DNA of 47,104 nt from Lamprobacter modestohalophilus (GTDB taxonomy: Bacteria; Pseudomonadota; Gammaproteobacteria; Chromatiales; Chromatiaceae), in contig NZ_NRRY01000041.1 in NCBI RefSeq assembly GCF_016583905.1, positions 1 to 47,104 on the forward strand. Direction: 5' to 3'. Every line of letters begins with the position of its first letter. The stretch's first letter is position 1. The notes under the pieces were generated by a model that saw only the letters and a list, made by a program, of their open reading frames with translations, was not told the origin of the DNA and made no database searches. This document shows, piece by piece, positions 1 to 7,202 of this stretch. Position numbers and translations under genes: made by a program.

Positions 1-51
1 TGGGAGCCGGTCCGGCGTCTCTCGATCCGCCGTGATGAAGTTGACCGCCAT
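1..51 (-). CDS. Start of a transposase gene (IS1182-like), runs off the left edge
   Basis: The minus strand opens with ATG at 51 and reads MAVNFITADRETPDRLP up to the window edge. The DRETP...LP pattern resembles the N-terminus of IS1182-type DDE transposases (compare DRETPxLLPP). Only 17 codons are visible, so the family call rests on that short motif. About 50-75 bp upstream of the start (105-126) lies GATAAGTCGGACAGCCTCCT, which could be the outer end of the element because the next recognisable sequence is from a different IS family. Alternative: any protein sharing this short start. Confidence 0.4.
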   Translation of the reverse strand, partial: MAVNFITADRETPDRLP

Positions 52-173
52 GTTGCATCCTCGCCTCTGTTCTGTAACGCTCCTAGTCTACCGGATGCCC
101 GGGGTGATAAGTCGGACAGCCTCCTAGTGGCGACGGGGATGTCGGTGAGGAGCACCTCACGGAGCAGGGACGC

Positions 174-610
174 GTGCTCAAGCGCTTGGCGCCGCGCACG
201 CGCCCCTACCGCAGCGTGTTTGGTGAGTTTCAGCTCGAGCGGTTCGTCTATGGCCAACGTGAAGGCCAGGCCATCGAGCGGATCCCCTTGGATGCGCGGT
301 TGAAACTCCCCGAGACCTGCACCTCGTTTCTGCTGCAGTCCTGGAACGAACAGCTGTTGATCGATCAGCCCTACGCACAGACCAACGACCTGCTCGAGCG
401 CGTGCTCGAGGTGCGCCAATCGGTGCAGACACTGGAACGTCAGCAGGCCGGGTTGAGCACCTCCGTAGACGCGTTTTGGGCGCAGCAGCCAGTGCCCGCG
501 TTCGCCAACACCCTCGTGGTCAACACCGTCGATGGCAAAGGGGTGGCGATGCGCGCCAGCGAGACCCAAGGGCTGGGCGGCAAGAAGAAGATGGCCCTGC
601 TTGGCAGATT
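174..610 (+). pseudogene. ISKra4-family transposase remnant (N-terminal part)
   Basis: The frame carries features of the ISKra4 transposase N-terminal half: YRSVFGEFQLERFVYGQREG, the IPLDARLKLPE block, and VVNTVDGKGVAMR leading into GGKKKMALLG. Full-length family members run to roughly 450-500 residues with a DDE core. Here recognisable homology stops near base 605, after about 145 residues, and the frame then reads into a tRNA-like sequence. The beginning is also cut: the likeness continues a few codons upstream of the GTG at 174 without a proper start. It is therefore a fragment truncated at both ends and inactive. No target duplication or terminal repeats could be assigned. Confidence 0.7.
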
Positions 611-634
611 GCACCCCATCGCAACCGGCTTCGA

Positions 635-711
635 CTGCGCGGACCAGCGCTTTCGGAGAGCACTGCCTTCACACGGCAGGGGTCGCTGGTTCAATCCATC
701 AGCTGCACAGA
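635..711 (+). pseudogene. Decayed tRNA-Val-like sequence
   Basis: Bases 655-692 are identical over 38 nt to bases 803-840 of the intact tRNA-Val(CAC), covering the end of the D-arm, the whole anticodon arm with anticodon CAC, the variable loop and the 5' side of the T-arm. Around this block the sequence has diverged, but CTGCGCG (635-641) and TGCACAG (704-710) could still pair at six of seven positions as an acceptor stem. The T-stem 3' side has an apparent 2-nt insertion and the D-arm is misshapen. I read this as a dead or foreign tRNA-Val copy, or the scar of recombination into tRNA-Val. It overlaps the meaningless tail of the transposase frame. Confidence 0.5.
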
Positions 712-785
712 ACGCCCAATGCGCCTCCACTTGGATTTGACCGCCAGCCAAGTGCCCGCTATCCTTGGTGGTCTGCCCGCACTCA

Positions 786-860
786 GGGCGCGTAGCTCAG
801 TGGGAGAGCACTGCCTTCACACGGCAGGGGTCGCTGGTTCGAACCCAGCCGCGCCCACCA
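786..860 (+). tRNA. tRNA-Val (anticodon CAC)
   Basis: A complete cloverleaf can be drawn by hand: acceptor stem GGGCGCG/CGCGCCC, D-arm GCTC/GAGC, anticodon stem CTGCC/GGCAG with loop TTCACAC (anticodon CAC, reading GUG), T-arm GCTGG TTCGAAC CCAGC, discriminator A and an encoded CCA at 858-860. All stems pair. It stands alone with no tRNA operon partners and has a partial copy 111 bp upstream. Confidence 0.95.
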
Positions 861-890
861 TTCAAATCAATCGCCTGCATCATTTTTACT

Positions 891-908
891 TGACTTATCA
901 ATAAGTCA
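891..908. repeat. Perfect 18-bp inverted repeat downstream of tRNA-Val
   Basis: TGACTTATCAATAAGTCA is two 8-bp perfect arms around CA. It lies 30 bp after the tRNA-Val CCA end and two bases before the rsgA remnant begins. There is no T-run on either side, so it is not an obvious rho-independent terminator. It could be a protein-binding palindrome or a recombination scar. Confidence 0.45.
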
Positions 909-910
909 CG

Positions 911-1029
911 GCTCGTGCTGGCAATTCCCAAATCGGCAGTGCGACGACAGCGCCTCAATATCCTCGAAGGTTTCGGCAATGCCGGAGGCAGCATCTGACA
1001 ACTGCAATTCGTGCATACCCGGGGTGTCC
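911..1029 (-). pseudogene. Remnant of an rsgA gene (ribosome GTPase), ~120 bp
   Basis: Bases 911-1029 align without gaps to 16171-16289, inside the intact rsgA of this same window. I count about 17 differences in 120 positions, roughly 86 percent identity. The segment corresponds to the end of the GTPase domain (DTPGM...ELQ) and the start of the zinc-binding domain (CRFGNC). Both ends stop abruptly. Most differences are transitions, which suggests an old duplicate or a piece from a related genome rather than a recent copy. No start or stop belongs to it. Confidence 0.8.
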
Positions 1030-1254
1030 CGGTGACGACGAGTAGATGAAGGCGCACGCATTCAGAGGCAGCGACGGCGGCCTCAAGTGGCTGGAAGACC
1101 CCGCCGATAAGCTTGCCGGGGGGCGCGGGAGCGACGATCCACCGCTTTCCGCATTAGCGGCAAGTCGCGCTCGTAGACACGCCCCAACGGGCGGCCGATG
1201 ATGGCTGGAAAGCAACCACCACGTCGTCGGCCGGATGACGCGATTGCCGGGGAG

Positions 1255-1461
1255 CTAATCGCCCTTCGTCGTATCGATCTTGAGCGGAATGTACGCGAAG
1301 CAGGTACGCTTCCAACTCGTAAAGAGCAGCACCAGCGCGATGACCGTCAGGAGCATTTGAAGCGCCACGCCAGGCATAAAAAAGCTGATCGTGATGATCA
1401 CGGCGGCCGCGATCATACGGATGTTGCTGTCGCCGTTACCGACGTTCTTAGGTAGGGCCAT
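1255..1461 (-). CDS. DUF2892 (YgaP-type) small inner-membrane protein
   Basis: A 68-residue protein. It begins with the family-typical NVGNGDSNIRM and has two hydrophobic helices (about residues 16-33 and 35-48) and a conserved tail TC..YIPLKIDTT. DUF2892 proteins are small two-helix membrane proteins, sometimes fused to rhodanese domains as in YgaP. The precise function of stand-alone members is unknown. ATG at 1461 is preceded by an AAGGAT stretch at a plausible distance. It appears intact although it sits among remnants. There is no rhodanese or sulfur gene next to it. Confidence 0.75.
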   Translation of the reverse strand: MALPKNVGNGDSNIRMIAAAVIITISFFMPGVALQMLLTVIALVLLFTSWKRTCFAYIPLKIDTTKGD

Positions 1462-1914
1462 GGAGGGTTATCCTTGAGAAATTTGGGCGTTTAATTGTTT
1501 AGCTGCGAGATGGTCGTCGGCTCAGTCGGGGGGCCGACGGCCGATCCAACTTCGCAACGGGGGGGCATATCGAGCGACCATTGGGTTGGACCGGGTGAGT
1601 CTAACAAAATCGCGGACACAGGCGATGATGCATGTCGATGCACGACGCCATTGTCCCAGCTATGCAGCGTAGCATATGCCTGACCATCTGCAATGCGCGT
1701 CCCGCTCAGCCGGATTGAATCGCAGGCTTCAGCGGCACCGCCGTAACAATCCACGGCAACACAGGCGGCTCGAAGCGGCATCGACCATGCCGGCTCGCTC
1801 GACCCTAACCTTGTGGAACCTCAATGAGCGCTCGGTAACAGGTGTAGCCAACGATCGAGTCCGCAGACAGTCCTGGTAGCGCTGCAGTCGCCATTCGGGG
1901 CGAAGCCCGCGTGC
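1462..1914. other. Region without a recognisable gene
   Basis: Short open frames on both strands have no recognisable family or motif. The segment lies between the DUF2892 gene and an MFS stub and probably consists of decayed DNA. A run of seven G at 1559-1565 and mixed composition are the only visible features. Confidence 0.4.
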
Positions 1915-2083
1915 ATGGCTCTCCTGTGTCCCCTGGAAGCTTCCCTTGCATCCCTACTGCGTCACTGGCGCTTCCGCAGCGTTGGCTTCCTGCTGGTCGC
2001 CTTCTCCGCCGTCGTCGGCCAAACCTTCGTGCTGTCGCTGTTTGGCGAGGAATGGCGGGCATGAGGTCGGCTTGAGGTGCGTA
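1915..2083 (+). pseudogene. MFS transporter remnant (first transmembrane helix)
   Basis: From ATG 1915 the frame reads through RSVGFLLVAFSAVVGQTF and LSLFGEEWRA to a TGA at 2062-2064. A first helix ending in GQTF..SLFG..WRA is typical of major facilitator transporters. The likeness appears to continue in another frame (RFGLS-like) to about 2083, implying a frameshift. It stops where the hicB stop codon begins. Only about 55 of about 400 residues survive, so this is a dead fragment cut by the hicAB segment. Confidence 0.55.
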
Positions 2084-2296
2084 TTAGGCGTACATTAGTT
2101 TTCCGCGCGGTTCAGGAACGGGGCGATCCAGTTCGCGCGCAGTTTCAATCCATTCTTGAATTATTATCTCTGCGTTTTGTAGAGCTTTTTGATAGCTTTC
2201 CCCATCTGCCATACAACCAGGCAGTTCTGGCACTTCCGCTAGATAAGCATTATCCTCATTGCTCCAATAAATAATGATCTCATATTTAGCTGCCAT
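2084..2296 (-). CDS. hicB: HicB family antitoxin
   Basis: A HicB-like small protein. The partially degenerate RNase H-like fold is recognisable from YEIIIYWSNEDNAYLAEVPELPGC and the following ADGESYQKALQNAEIIIQEW, ending PEPRGKLMYA. HicB binds and neutralises the HicA mRNA interferase. ATG at 2296 (MAAKYE) is chosen; a GTG at 2305 would add three residues. The start lies inside the end of hicA (11-nt overlap), so translation is probably coupled. The gene is much more AT-rich than its surroundings, a sign of acquisition. No DNA-binding C-terminal domain is present, so it may not autoregulate by itself. Confidence 0.9.
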   Translation of the reverse strand: MAAKYEIIIYWSNEDNAYLAEVPELPGCMADGESYQKALQNAEIIIQEWIETARELDRPVPEPRGKLMYA

Positions 2297-2525
2297 ATAT
2301 GTCACCGAGTTTGTACTTGAGGATAACAGTACGTACTTGTTTGACTTGGTAAGCCTTCGCTAGTGCGCCGACTGGCTGAAGATTCAAGATTTCTTGAATT
2401 TTCGGCTTCGTGTAGATGAAATGATCTCCTCTCACTCTTTCTGTGAAACCGAGTGTTTTGAGCAGTTTGCACAGATCCTTAAATGAGGTGTTTGCGTCAG
2501 AAGTGCCGCGCAGGACTAACTCCAA
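2286..2525 (-). CDS. hicA: HicA family mRNA interferase toxin
   Basis: The frame has the HicA double-stranded-RNA-binding-like fold: FKDLCKLLKTLGF, then RVRGDHFIYTK with the catalytic histidine in GDHFIY, and a typical C-terminal half LNLQPVGALAKAYQVKQVR. HicA toxins cleave mRNA and are held in check by HicB, encoded directly downstream with overlap. The annotated start is TTG at 2525. Homology seems to begin about seven codons earlier (NGKTEKI), but no ATG, GTG or TTG lies in that frame there, so the native start may be lost. Low GC compared with neighbours. Confidence 0.85.
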   Translation of the reverse strand: MELVLRGTSDANTSFKDLCKLLKTLGFTERVRGDHFIYTKPKIQEILNLQPVGALAKAYQVKQVRTVILKYKLGDIYGS

Positions 2526-2571
2526 AATCTTTTCAGTTTTTCCATTAGCTAAATCTGCTTGGCTCTCCCGT

Positions 2572-2649
2572 GCCTAACCCCAAGCCCCAAGCTCAGCCAA
2601 GTCCTTTGAGCAAGAGCGAAACCGGCTCGGCTAGAGCATTTTGTTAGGC
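2572..2649. repeat. Integron attC-like recombination site
   Basis: GCCTAAC at 2572-2578 matches the attC R'' consensus RYYYAAC and GTTAGGC at 2643-2649 matches the R' consensus GTTRRRY. Moving inward there are 5-nt spacers (CCCAA and ATTTT) and then imperfectly complementary arms, GCCCCAAGCTCAGCC and GGCTCGGCTAGAGC. The arms pair with one unpaired A and a few mismatches, the layout expected of attC L''/L' boxes with an extrahelical base. Total 78 bp. It lies between the hsdR end and hicA. No integrase gene is seen in the window. Alternative: a chance palindrome or a terminator, though the seven-base boxes argue against that. Confidence 0.55.
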
Positions 2650-2660
2650 GATTATCCACA

Positions 2661-3491
2661 TTACCCAACGTGCTCCGCTGAAGCCTTGCATTCAGTATCC
2701 AGCTTCTCGCTCAGCATCTGTTCAATACTCTGACTCCAAGCGGTCTTGAACGCGGGGTCGGAGGCAAACAGTTTATACAGCTCAAGCTCTTCTTTTCTGC
2801 GTTTCAGCATCACATCCTGCAACATCTTGTCGAGCGCCAGCTCGCGCGTGTAGGGGTCGGTATTGGCCGCGTATTTTTCGCTGTAATCCGGGTGGGAGCG
2901 GATGCTGTTGACCACATTGATGAACTTCACCCGCTGCTCTTCCGGTGTCGCGCTCCAGCCCTGGAACCAGCGTTCGTTGAAGGTGCGGATGATCTCGTCG
3001 AGCGGGTCTTTGTCCGGGTCGCCATCACGGTAGCCGCGTGGATTGGGGTTCTGCGGATCAAGCTCGGACGGCGACGCATCAAGGTCGATGCTGTGGTTCA
3101 GTTTGGTCCGCTCAAGACCGTAGGAGGACAGATCGACCGCCTCCAGCAAGGCGTCGAGCTGATCCTGGTCGGGGTCGGTGATCTTCAGCTTCGGCAGCAG
3201 AAACTTCAGAAACCAGAAGAGCTTTTCCCAGGCGATGATCTCGAATGGCATGATCGACGCCATCTGGCTATAGATCTTGACGAACTGACGCGCCTTGATC
3301 TTGAAGTCGATCTTGTCCTTCTCGGTCAACTCCAGCTGCTGGTTGAAGCGCTCTGCCGCCTTGTCGACCAGCGGACTCAACGCCTGAGCGTCATCGCCCG
3401 CGAAATAGCGCGTGACGAAGTCCTCGACCTCTTGCCATTCATACACCCCGACCTGATCGAGCGCCGCCTTCAATTCGTCTGGGTATTGCTC
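2661..3491 (-). pseudogene. C-terminal fragment of type I restriction subunit HsdR
   Basis: About 276 residues match the helical C-terminal domain of HsdR proteins: GVYEW..VE.FVTRYF, the acidic linker GDPDKDPLDEIIRTFNERWF, FINVVNSIRSHPDY and DVMLKRRKEELELYKLFASD. Full HsdR is about 1,000 residues and carries nuclease and DEAD/H translocase domains; all of that is missing. The coding likeness begins abruptly at about 3491, where the reading switches to the truncated EAL-CBS gene, while the natural C-terminus and stop are kept. No hsdM or hsdS is nearby. The C-terminal domain normally docks HsdR onto the methylase core, so this piece alone cannot cut DNA. Confidence 0.8.
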
Positions 3492-4735
3492 TGGTTGTGA
3501 TCGGTGAGTTTCTGACTGACCTCACTAATGGGGGTGTCGTGCTCGACCATCACCGGCTTGGTATCCATGAATAATCGGATCGGTTTGCGACCGTGTAGAT
3601 CGCGTCCGTAGCGGCTGAGGAAGAGATTCATAAAGTCCATTCGCCGCACAAGCCCAAGGGGTTTGCCCTTTTCCACTACCGGCAGTGTCTGCAGTTGGCG
3701 TGCAGCGTGAAAGACCTCGCCGACTTCCTCGACGCTGTAGTCCGAGCATACGGGCGGGATCTCGGTTGCCAGTCCGGCGACCGTGGCGGTCTGCGCGTCG
3801 CTCAGGCTGCTCTCGGAGTCGGCAGCGCCGCAAAAGAGCTTCTTGCGCAGCCGTTTCCTCGGCGCTGGATCGAGCGCGCCGATAGAGTTGCCCTGCAGAA
3901 GAGGGATACCAAGCGCTTCGGCGGCACGCAGAGTCTGCTCGGTGTCGATCCCGGTGGCGACGACCAGCGCATTGAAACGCCGAGCGACATCCAGGGTGGC
4001 ACGCGCGAATTCAAGGCTGGGCACCGGCAACTGCAGGGCTTCGATCTGGCCGCGGCCCAATTCGATGTAGTCTGGGCGCAGTGCCTGCACGGCGAGCAGC
4101 GCGCCATGACTGTCGCCGAAGCCGCACAGCATCCACTGGATGCCCAGCGCACGGAGATCGGCCAACAGTCGACTCAAGGCCTTCAGGCTGGACTGGACGC
4201 GGTGCTCGGAGAGCCCCAGTACGAGCCTGTCCGGCTCCAACCCCGCCTGCGTCAAGGTTTCCTGCAGCCGGTCAGCGCAAAAGCCGGGGTCGTAGAGCGC
4301 CGCCCGTCTGAGCCGATAGAACAGTTTGCCGCCGAGTCCTTGCGCCCGGAATTGTGTGGCAAGGCTGTTCAGGACCGCCAGCGTTAGCTCGGCCGATCGC
4401 CCACAGTGCTCGGCCACGCCGAATAGCGTCAAGGGGAGGCGGAGCGGGCTGTCGGTGGGTCCGCTGATCTGGCCGCGGTAGCCATGTGGGTCACGCAGTC
4501 GCAGCTCGGCAATCGGTGCGAAGGCGGGCGTCAGCGATTGCCGCACCAAGATCTGATCCAGATCCTGCACCGAGGCGTCATCGATTGAATCACCCGTGCT
4601 CGGATCATCGCAGCGCGCATGGCCAGTCCGTGTATTGGTGTCGTCGTCGGGTAGGCTCAATTGCTGACGTTCGATCACAGGACGACAAATCTCTACCTTA
4701 GCAGAACTGAGTGTCACTTTAGTGACTGCGGGCAT
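3470..4735 (-). pseudogene. Degenerate EAL domain plus CBS domain protein, C-terminally truncated
   Basis: Start ATG 4735 is chosen because the frame further upstream is antisense to other remnants. Residues from about 60 resemble an EAL domain (QSLTPAFAPIAELR..., later GIDTEQTLRAAEALGIPLLQG), but the EAL signature is absent (GPTDSPLRLP instead of an E-A/S-L core) and the DDFG metal motif reads CGFGD, so c-di-GMP hydrolysis is unlikely. A CBS pair begins at DYSVEEV and ends at VSQKLTDHN, where the frame runs into hsdR-derived DNA. Relatives usually continue with the second CBS motif and a GGDEF domain. What remains could at most bind a nucleotide. Confidence 0.65.
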
Positions 4736-4780
4736 CTGACTGAGGGCATCGCCGGGATGGGGTAAATACTGTGCTGTCTC

Positions 4781-5005
4781 TTGAGACAAGGCCGCTCGAG
4801 CAATGGCCGCGTTGCGGCATTCGCTGGCCGCGGCACATGGGGCCTGCATTATCTCTGGCACCTGTTGATCTGGTCTCGCATCTCGGCAGGACGCTGCGGG
4901 CTCCTGCCGATCGAGCTGCCGCTCAAGGTCTATGCACTGCTGTTCGCCAACCTGCAACAAGCGGATCTGCTCTCGCCGACGCGCCACGCCATTCCTGGCC
5001 CCGCG
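4781..5005 (+). pseudogene. Unidentified coding remnant
   Basis: The frame here gives a protein-like stretch, GTWGLHYLWHLLIWSRISAG followed by IELPLKVYALLFANLQQADL. Its amphipathic pattern and codon use look like real coding sequence. I do not recognise the family. It has no convincing start, loses the pattern near 5005, and is followed in another frame by the esterase-like remnant. Confidence 0.25.
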
Positions 5006-5024
5006 TCTCGCGGCATCTATCCAC

Positions 5025-5408
5025 TTCGTGCACACGGCGCGTGGCAACGATCGGGACTTTTTTACCCATGAGCGGGTGTTCCAGAAGCTGAGCGCCTTCT
5101 CCGGGCGTTATGATCCCACGCTCAATGTCGAGTGCTTCCGCGACCTGCTCGACGGTTACCGCAATGAGCTGATCTTCTATCACTCACCCGCGCAGTACCT
5201 GCCGGGTCTCGATGGCTGGCGGCCTTGCGACGGATGGATATCGTGCTGGTCTTCGGACGTGAGGACCCGTTCCTCGACAACAATCGCTATCTCAGCCGTA
5301 TCCTCTGGGAGAAGGGCCTCTGGCATGCGTTGCACGAGTGGGATGATCGTGCCCATAGCGGCTACTACTGGCGACGCATGGCGCCGCATGGCGCCGCTCT
5401 ACCTATGA
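5025..5408 (+). pseudogene. Esterase-like (alpha/beta hydrolase) remnant, frameshifted
   Basis: Two frames together make one conserved C-terminal region. The first reads FSGRYDPTLNVECFRDLLDG...FYHSPAQYLPGL to about 5215. A shift then leads to MDIVLVFGREDPFLDNNRYL...GLWHALHEWDDRAHSGYYWR up to MAPLYL. This resembles the putative esterase family whose members end with a GxEDPFLDNN strand and a histidine in HEWDxxAH. The N-terminal part with the nucleophile serine is missing and at least one frameshift is present, so the gene is dead. The MAP-HGA duplication near 5382-5400 (gcatggcgcc twice) adds another small disruption. Confidence 0.55.
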
Positions 5409-5463
5409 GCGGGCTTGAATGATCGAGCCGGTGGAGCCTAACGCAGCCCGCGCAGCCTCCTGC

Positions 5464-6348
5464 TCAAATCAGCCTCTTCCTGGCTTCAGCGCTGATCCAT
5501 TCGCTGACCAGCACCGTTGCCAGGATGACGATAAAGATGAGCGTCACCTGCGGCCAGGCGAGGGTATCGACCGAGGCCTTGAGCTGCAGTCCGATGCCGC
5601 CCGCGCCAACCAGCCCGAGTACCGTCGCTTCGCGGATGTTGATATCCCAGCGGAACACGGCGATGCCGGCAAATGCCGGCAGCACCTGAGGCATGATGGC
5701 GTAGTCCAACACCTGGACGGGACCGGCACCGGTTGCGCGAACCGCTTCGACTTGTTGCGGGTCGATCTCCTCGATCGCCTCATAGAGCAGCTTGCCGATG
5801 AAGCCGATCGAGCGCAGCGCAATCGCGATCACGCCTGCCAGCAATCCCGGGCCAAGGATGGTGACCAGGAGGAGCGCCCAGATCAGCGCATTGACCGAGC
5901 GCGATGCAACGATCACGAGCAGTGCAAGGGGGCGTAGGAAAGCGACGCTCGGGGAGGTATTGCGGGCCGCGAGAAAGGCGATCGGTAGCGCGATCACAAG
6001 CGCGATGAGCGTCCCGAGCGTCGCGATGTTCAGCGTATCCCAGAGCGGTCGCCAGAGTTGGTCCAGATAAGACCAGCGCGGCGGGACCATGCGCGAGAAC
6101 AGGTCGCCGGCCTGGCGCGGGGCATCCCAGACGAAGGCCCAGATCTGATCCCGGGTCATCAGCTCCCAACAGACCAGGAACAGCAGCACCAGGAGCAGCC
6201 AGGCCAGCCAGCCGATCAGCTCACGGCGCGGTGTGTGGCGACGCCAGCGCGCGTTCGCCTGAGGTTGCTGATTGGCTGGCTGATGGGCTGCCTTCTGAGC
6301 AGGGGACACCGCTTGGCGCGACGAAGCGCGGGGCTCGTGCCTGTTCAC
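5464..6348 (-). CDS. phnE: Phosphonate/phosphorus-anion ABC transporter permease PhnE (second copy)
   Basis: 294 residues with a long polar N-terminus and about six membrane helices from residue 45 on. The binding-protein-dependent permease signature lies near the end of the domain: EEIDPQQVEAVRATGAGPVQVLDYAIMPQVLP (given here as EEIDPQQVEAVRATGA, then the rest), followed by the PhnE-typical FRWDINIREATVLGLVGAGG. The GTG start at 6348 overlaps the upstream phnE by 4 nt (GTGA), so the two permeases are translated together and probably form the transmembrane heterodimer of a PhnCDE importer in the inner membrane. It is last in the operon. Substrate (phosphonate, phosphite or phosphate) cannot be told from sequence. 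Confidence 0.9.
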   Translation of the reverse strand: MNRHEPRASSRQAVSPAQKAAHQPANQQPQANARWRRHTPRRELIGWLAWLLLVLLFLVCWELMTRDQIWAFVWDAPRQAGDLFSRMVPPRWSYLDQLWRPLWDTLNIATLGTLIALVIALPIAFLAARNTSPSVAFLRPLALLVIVASRSVNALIWALLLVTILGPGLLAGVIAIALRSIGFIGKLLYEAIEEIDPQQVEAVRATGAGPVQVLDYAIMPQVLPAFAGIAVFRWDINIREATVLGLVGAGGIGLQLKASVDTLAWPQVTLIFIVILATVLVSEWISAEARKRLI

Positions 6349-7202
6349 TGTAGCCTCCGGCGTATCCAGCTCGAGCTGTACTCGGTCGCCAGCACGATGA
6401 GGATGATCAGCAGCAGGATCGCGGCGGCTGAGTCGTACTCATAGCGGTCGAGCGCCGTGTTCAGCGTGGCGCCAATGCCGCCCGCGCCAACGATGCCGAT
6501 CACCGACGACTCCCGGAAGTTGATGTCGAGTCGATACAGCGACAGGCCGATCAGCCGCGGCATGACTTGCGGCTTGACCCCGTAGTCGAGCACCTGCCAC
6601 CAAGAGGCGCCCGTCGCGCGCACGGCATCAGCCTGGGCCTTATCGATCTCCTCGATGTCCTCGCCCAGCAGCTTGGCCAAGAAACCGATGGTGGCAAAGG
6701 CCAGTGTCAGGAAGCCAGCCAGAGGGCCGAAGCCAACCATCGCGACAAAGAGGATCGCGACGATGATCTCTTGTAGGGAGCGCGAGATGGCGATAATCGC
6801 TCGGCAGCCGAGATAGATTGGCAGCGGCGCGAGGTTGCGGGCAGCGCCGATGCCGATGGGCACCGAGAGGAGGATGCCGGCGACGGTCGCCGTGAACGTC
6901 ATCGTCAAGCTCTCAACCAGTCCCGTGCTGATATCACGCCAGCGGCTGCTGAAGTCCGGACTGGCAAAACCGCCGATAAAGCGCAGTCCCCGCTCCCAAC
7001 CATCGGCGGCCCGCGCCCAGTTGACATCGATGCTCGCGAGCGCGAGCAGACCATAGCTCAATGTAGCGAGGATCAAGAGCCAGCGGAGCCGGCGGTCGCT
7101 GATCAACGGTGGACGCCGCCAGCAGGTTGGCCAATCGGGTGACACATCCATCCCTGCCCGCGATGCTGAGCTCGGCGCGTCGGACGACCGGTCGGTCTTC
7201 AT
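6345..7202 (-). CDS. phnE: Phosphonate/phosphorus-anion ABC transporter permease PhnE (first copy)
   Basis: About 285 residues from ATG 7202, which overlaps the phnC stop by one base (TGATG). An upstream in-frame start at 7328 would lie wholly inside phnC and is less likely. The permease loop is clear: EEIDKAQADAVRATGASWWQ, then YRLDINFRESSVIGIVGAGG, both typical of PhnE. It pairs with the downstream PhnE, with which it shares the same fold but not close identity. The family imports organophosphonates or other phosphorus anions together with PhnC and PhnD. No C-P lyase (phnGHIJK) or phosphonatase genes appear in the window, so uptake may serve another phosphorus compound or enzymes encoded elsewhere. 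Confidence 0.9.
   Translation of the reverse strand: MKTDRSSDAPSSASRAGMDVSPDWPTCWRRPPLISDRRLRWLLILATLSYGLLALASIDVNWARAADGWERGLRFIGGFASPDFSSRWRDISTGLVESLTMTFTATVAGILLSVPIGIGAARNLAPLPIYLGCRAIIAISRSLQEIIVAILFVAMVGFGPLAGFLTLAFATIGFLAKLLGEDIEEIDKAQADAVRATGASWWQVLDYGVKPQVMPRLIGLSLYRLDINFRESSVIGIVGAGGIGATLNTALDRYEYDSAAAILLLIILIVLATEYSSSWIRRRLQ

Noticed and set aside
1491-1781. 96-residue minus-strand ORF
   Set aside because: No motif, no ribosome-binding site and no recognisable family in a region of decayed DNA.
2661-3491. Functional short restriction or helicase protein
   Set aside because: Only the C-terminal docking domain of HsdR is present, without nuclease or ATPase motifs or a native start.
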